A DNA stretch of 64,000 bases from Bordetella genomosp. 8 (GTDB lineage: Bacteria > Pseudomonadota > Gammaproteobacteria > Burkholderiales > Burkholderiaceae_B). The notes under the pieces are model-generated. The model did not search any database. It was given only the letters and a program-made list of their open reading frames with translations, and had not been told where the DNA came from. Positions 60,937-64,000 of the stretch are shown here, in pieces (position 1 is the first letter of the stretch; every line of letters begins with the position of its first letter). Location: positions 248,001-312,000 of the forward strand of contig NZ_CP021108.1 of assembly GCF_002119685.1 (NCBI RefSeq). The letters are read 5' to 3'. Position numbers and translations under genes: made by a program.

Positions 60937-61926
60937 TTATTGGATGGTGATGTGGGCGTCGTCGATGACCTTGGCCCACTTGTCCATTTCGGCGGCGACG
61001 AAGCGGGCGAATTCCGGCTGCTTCATCGTGCCGGGGACCGCGCCCTGCTGCGCGAACTGTTCCTTGATGGCCGGCGTGTTCAAGGCTGCCAGGACATCAT
61101 GCGACAGCTTCGCGGTGAGCTTCGGGTCCATGTTGCCGGGCGCGTACAGGCCGAACCAGGCGGTGGCTTCGAAGCCCTTGATGCCGGCCTCGTCCAGCGT
61201 CGGGACGTCGGGCAGCGCGGCGGAGCGCGTCAGCGATGTGACGCCGAGCGCGCGCAGCTTGCCTGCCCTGATGTGCTGGAGCACGCCGGGAACCGAGTCG
61301 AACATGACGGGGATCTGCCCGCCCAGCAGGTCGTTCAGCGCCGGCGCGGCGCCCTTGTAGGGGATGTGGACCATGCTGACGCCGGTCATGGACTTGAACA
61401 GTTCGCCCGACAGGTGGTTGGCGCCGCCCGTGCCGGCCGAGCCGAAATTCACCTTGCCCGGATTGGCCTTGGCGTAGGCCACCAGATCGGCGGCGGTGTC
61501 GATGCGGTTGCGTTCGGCGAAGTCCGTGTTCACGACCAGCACGTTGGGTACGGCGGCCACCTGTGCGATTGGCGTGAAGTCGGCCTTGCTGTCGTAGCGC
61601 AGGTTCTTGTACAGCGCGGGGTTGATGACGTGATGCGTGGCCGTGACCATCAGCGTGTAGCCGTCGGCTGGCGTGCGTGCCAGTTGTTCCGAGAAGATGG
61701 TGCCGCTGGCGCCAGGCTTGTTCTCGATCACCACCGGCTGTTTCCATTCGGCGCCCAGCGCGTTGCCCAGCATGCGCGCCAGGATGTCGGTCGTGCCGCC
61801 CGGCGGGAACGGCACGACGATGCGTACCGCATGATCGGGGAAGGTTTGCGCGGCGGCCGCCAGCGGCCCCACGCACAACGCGCCCAGCGCCAGGGCGGCC
61901 ACATTGCGCAGCCATGATTTCTTCAT
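60937..61926 (-). CDS. Bug/TctC-family periplasmic solute-binding protein
   Basis: The 329-residue protein has a Lys-rich n-region and signal peptide ending AAAQT, then IVVPFPPGGTTDILAR, VVIENKPGASGTIFSEQ and MVHIPYKGAAPALNDL. It sits between the CoA-transferase and MaoC genes and probably imports the acid activated by the transferase. It is the fifth TctC receptor gene in this window. Confidence 0.9.
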   Translation of the reverse strand: MKKSWLRNVAALALGALCVGPLAAAAQTFPDHAVRIVVPFPPGGTTDILARMLGNALGAEWKQPVVIENKPGASGTIFSEQLARTPADGYTLMVTATHHVINPALYKNLRYDSKADFTPIAQVAAVPNVLVVNTDFAERNRIDTAADLVAYAKANPGKVNFGSAGTGGANHLSGELFKSMTGVSMVHIPYKGAAPALNDLLGGQIPVMFDSVPGVLQHIRAGKLRALGVTSLTRSAALPDVPTLDEAGIKGFEATAWFGLYAPGNMDPKLTAKLSHDVLAALNTPAIKEQFAQQGAVPGTMKQPEFARFVAAEMDKWAKVIDDAHITIQ

Positions 61927-61976
61927 TTGTTGTCTCCTCGTTGGTCTTCGCCGGCGCGTTGCCGCGCCAGCTGCGT

Positions 61977-62411
61977 TCAGTGCGGGAATTCCACCATGGC
62001 TTCACCCACCGCAACGGTTTCGCCGCGCTGGTTCAGCACCTGTACGTCCAGGGTGGCCCAGCGGCTTTTGTCGGTCTTGCGGGTGGCGGTGACGACGGCG
62101 TGCGGCGTGATGGTGTCGCCCGGCTTCACGGGCGACTTCCAGCGCGTTTCGAGCCGGCGCTGCATGCCGCCGTGTTCGTACAGCCAGTCGGTCAGCATGC
62201 GCGTGATCACGCCGAAGTTGTTCATGCCGTGCATGATGATGCCGCCGAAATTGGTCTTGCCGAAATTGCCCTGCATGTAGTTGTCGTCCCAATGCAGGGG
62301 GTTGTAGTCCAGCGAAGCTTCGCAGAATGCGCGGATGGATTCGCGTGTAGGCGTGAAGGGCTGGCCCTCGATCTTGTGGCCGGCCGCGAGCGTGTCGAAT
62401 GCATGGGTCAT
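61977..62411 (-). CDS. MaoC-family enoyl-CoA hydratase, catalytic type
   Basis: The 144-residue hot-dog protein keeps the hydratase 2 motif: CEASLDYNPLHWDD, then GGIIMHGMNNFG (about residues 30-70), with the catalytic Asp and His. It is encoded 10 bp after a second MaoC-like gene in which this motif is damaged. The two probably form a heterodimer in which only this subunit is catalytic, as in ChsH1-ChsH2 of cholesterol degradation. Confidence 0.85.
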   Translation of the reverse strand: MTHAFDTLAAGHKIEGQPFTPTRESIRAFCEASLDYNPLHWDDNYMQGNFGKTNFGGIIMHGMNNFGVITRMLTDWLYEHGGMQRRLETRWKSPVKPGDTITPHAVVTATRKTDKSRWATLDVQVLNQRGETVAVGEAMVEFPH

Positions 62412-62421
62412 CGTTGTCTCC

Positions 62422-62895
62422 TTACATGGGGCGGATGGTCCAGCCGCGGCCGGAGCAGATCACTTCGTCGTTCTGGTTGAAGAAGACGTTGTCATGCACG
62501 ACGAACAGGCGATCCTTGCGGATGAACTTGTCCAGCGCGCGGGCCTCCAGCCGGATGACGTCGCCCGGTCGCGCGGGCGTGTTGTAGCTCCAGGACTGGC
62601 CGGCGTTGACGGTCCCGGGGCTGCGCATCCAGTCGTCGGTGGGCGTGCAGGCGAACATCAGCAGGATGTGGATGGCGGGCGGCGCGATCAGGCCCTTGTA
62701 GGGCGACTTTTTCGCGTAGTTCTCGTCGAAGTACAGGGGGTGCATGTCGCCGACGACCTTGCAGTACTTCTGGATGGCTTCCAGCGTGAGCGTGTAGGGG
62801 ATGGTCTTGCGGGGTTCGCCGGGAACGATGTCGTCCCAGATCTTTCGCGCCGCGGCGTCTTTCCAGAAATCTGTCTCGAATGTGGTTTGTGTCAT
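62422..62895 (-). CDS. MaoC-like dehydratase (N-terminal-domain type), probably non-catalytic partner
   Basis: The 157-residue hot-dog protein has VVGDMHPLYFDENYA followed by GLIAPPAIH (about residues 47-76). Compared with the usual GDxNPLHxD, Asn is His and the catalytic His is Tyr. It is of the FAS1-like MaoC N-terminal type. It is the first gene of the second module, divergent from the IclR gene. A structural or acyl-binding role beside the neighbouring MaoC protein is likely. Confidence 0.82.
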   Translation of the reverse strand: MTQTTFETDFWKDAAARKIWDDIVPGEPRKTIPYTLTLEAIQKYCKVVGDMHPLYFDENYAKKSPYKGLIAPPAIHILLMFACTPTDDWMRSPGTVNAGQSWSYNTPARPGDVIRLEARALDKFIRKDRLFVVHDNVFFNQNDEVICSGRGWTIRPM

Positions 62896-62984
62896 GGCCT
62901 TTCCAGGGCGGTGTTGGGAGGGGGCCGCAACGCCCGGGCGTCGGCCGCCGCACGGACTTGCGCGATTGCGGTCGCGTTGCTTAT

Positions 62985-63026
62985 AATGACCGCTAAGCGG
63001 ATATATCCATCCGCTATACGGTCATT
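62985..63026. promoter_or_regulatory. 42-bp nested dyad, candidate IclR operator, with overlapping promoter
   Basis: Outer arms AATGACCG (62985-62992) and CGGTCATT (63019-63026) and inner arms AGCGGAT (62996-63002) and ATCCGCT (63009-63015) share one centre. The two 18-bp halves differ at only three positions. A TATAAT at 62982-62987 overlaps the left arm, with TTGCGC 18 bp upstream as a -35 box, so occupancy would block transcription of the IclR gene. It lies 69-110 bp before that gene and 90 bp before the divergent MaoC gene. Confidence 0.7.
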
Positions 63027-63094
63027 GTGGGGAGTCGAAGCACGGGTGTCAAGCACACCCGTGGCGTTCGTCGCGCCGCGATGTGGGAGCAAGC

Positions 63095-63868
63095 ATGGCA
63101 ACGCCGGAAAGCGAGTCCTTCGTCCGCACCTTTGCGCGCGGGCTCAAGATCATCGAGACGATGGGCCAAGGCGAGGCGCGGCAGACGCTCGCCGACGTGG
63201 CGGCGGCCGTCGACCTGCCGCGCACGGCGGTGCGGCGTTTCCTGTTGACGCTGATCGAGCTGTCCTTCGTCAAGACGGACGGCAAGCACTATTGGCTGAC
63301 GCCCAAGGTGCTGCGCTTGGGGCTGTCGTACCTGTACACGCTGCCGTTCTGGCGGCAATCGCAGCTGGCGCTGGAAGAACTGGGCGCGCGGATCGGCCAG
63401 TCCTGCGCCGTGTCGGTGCTGGACGAGGAAGACATCGTCTACGTCCAACGCCTGCACACCAAGCGCATCCTGTCCATGAGCCCGTCACTGGGCAGCCGGC
63501 TGCCGGCGCATGCCGTGTCGATGGGACGGGTGCTGCTGTCCGGCTTGGAAGACGACGCGCTGGACGCGTATCTGCAAAGTGCGAAGCTGAAGAAGCTGAC
63601 CACCATCACCGTGGTGGACCGCGACCGCCTGCGCGAGACGGTCATGCTGGCGCGCGAGCGCGGCTATGCCTGGGTGGATGGCGAACTGGACGACTCCATC
63701 GCCGGCCTGGCCGTGCCGGTGCGCGACCAGGACGGCACCATCGTCGCCGCCATCAACGTCAGCCTGCCGGCCGGCGCCTACCAGGAAGACGCCGCGGTGA
63801 CGGAATTCCTGCAGCCCCTGCGCCAGACCGCGTCGCAGCTGCGGTCGACAATGGTGGGATTGCGGTAG
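63095..63868 (+). CDS. IclR-family regulator, PcaR/PobR-like
   Basis: The 257-residue protein has an IclR winged helix (about residues 12-75, TLADVAAAVDLPRTAVRRFLLTL) and an effector domain (about 85-255) with LGSRLPAHAVSMGRVLLSG and SIAGLAVPVRDQDG, close to the PcaR/PcaU group that senses beta-ketoadipate or protocatechuate. The ATG at 63095 follows GGGAG. It is divergent from the second acyl-CoA module and is its likely regulator, acting at the dyad at 62985-63026. Confidence 0.9.
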   Translation: MATPESESFVRTFARGLKIIETMGQGEARQTLADVAAAVDLPRTAVRRFLLTLIELSFVKTDGKHYWLTPKVLRLGLSYLYTLPFWRQSQLALEELGARIGQSCAVSVLDEEDIVYVQRLHTKRILSMSPSLGSRLPAHAVSMGRVLLSGLEDDALDAYLQSAKLKKLTTITVVDRDRLRETVMLARERGYAWVDGELDDSIAGLAVPVRDQDGTIVAAINVSLPAGAYQEDAAVTEFLQPLRQTASQLRSTMVGLR

Positions 63869-63943
63869 CCGCCACGCAGGGCGCGGCGGCGTGCCGGTTC
63901 ATCCCGGCTGCCCGATGCAGGCTGTCGGTTGCCGGCCGACGGT

Positions 63944-64000
63944 TCAGGCCGCGGCGTTCTCGTCGATCTCCGAGAAATTGCTTATCTTCACCGAGCCATC
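63944..64000 (-). CDS. C-terminal end of an unidentified gene entering from the right
   Basis: On the minus strand a frame open at the window edge runs 18 codons (ending Ile-Asp-Glu-Asn-Ala-Ala-Ala) to a TGA at 63946-63944. The gap from the convergent IclR stop is 75 bp. Too little is visible to identify it. Confidence 0.45.
   Translation of the reverse strand, partial: DGSVKISNFSEIDENAAA

Overview
The window is about 68% GC (estimated by eye), almost fully coding, with typical beta-proteobacterial gene content. It has five Bug/TctC periplasmic solute receptors, many GntR, LysR, IclR, AraC and MarR regulators, and a NicR/BpsR-like repressor beside a nicotinate dehydrogenase-like subunit. This points to an Alcaligenaceae member close to Bordetella or Achromobacter. 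I inferred this from family content, not from a database search. I saw no rRNA or tRNA gene, CRISPR array, transposase or phage gene. The region reads as a string of small catabolic operons, each with its own regulator and uptake protein.

Layout. 1-4.2 kb: the end of a nicotinate-type catabolic locus (molybdoenzyme/cytochrome c subunit, MFS transporter, MarR repressor). 4.3-8.6 kb: GntR regulator with a DUF1932 dehydrogenase, TctC receptor and RraA-like aldolase, then a MOSC protein. 8.6-18.8 kb: LysR, HAD hydrolase, TctC, a D-threonine-aldolase-like PLP enzyme, a three-gene HcnABC/opine-oxidase-like flavoenzyme, an Asp/Glu racemase family protein and a polar amino-acid ABC transporter. 18.8-23.2 kb: diguanylate cyclase, DUF2242 lipoprotein, MHS-type transporter, DUF427 protein. 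23.2-27.6 kb: a lyase plus LeuC/LeuD-like hydro-lyase operon with GntR regulator and TctC. 27.7-33.4 kb: two GlxA-type regulators around an SDR and an MFS protein, then an HPP-CBS membrane protein. 33.4-35.8 kb: a VOC protein, a GntR regulator and an RraA-like protein, plus a PsiF protein. 36-40.4 kb: XRE-cupin regulator, amino-acid ABC transporter and a PuuB-like oxidase. 40.6-48.5 kb: polyamine-type ABC transporter, two amidohydrolases and a CobW/COG0523 GTPase in one operon. 48.6-63.9 kb: two adjacent acyl-CoA degradation modules with separate regulators.

The last 15 kb is the most striking part. Each module has a CoA-activating enzyme (ligase or CoA-transferase), a TctC receptor, hot-dog hydratase(s), a thiolase-like protein without the nucleophilic cysteine, and a DUF35 OB-fold partner. 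The first module also has two acyl-CoA dehydrogenases and an SDR. This resembles the ChsE/ChsH/Ltp2 logic of steroid side-chain degradation, in which a retro-aldolase replaces a thiolase. One DUF35 protein has lost all four zinc-ribbon cysteines, and one MaoC protein lacks the catalytic histidine, as expected for a non-catalytic partner.

Several regulatory dyads are clear: a 42-bp nested dyad before the IclR gene, a 20-bp perfect palindrome between the VOC and GntR genes, a 7+6+7 inverted repeat before the LeuCD/lyase operon, and a CRP-like site before the HPP-CBS gene. A strong hairpin lies between the binding-protein and permease genes of one ABC operon.
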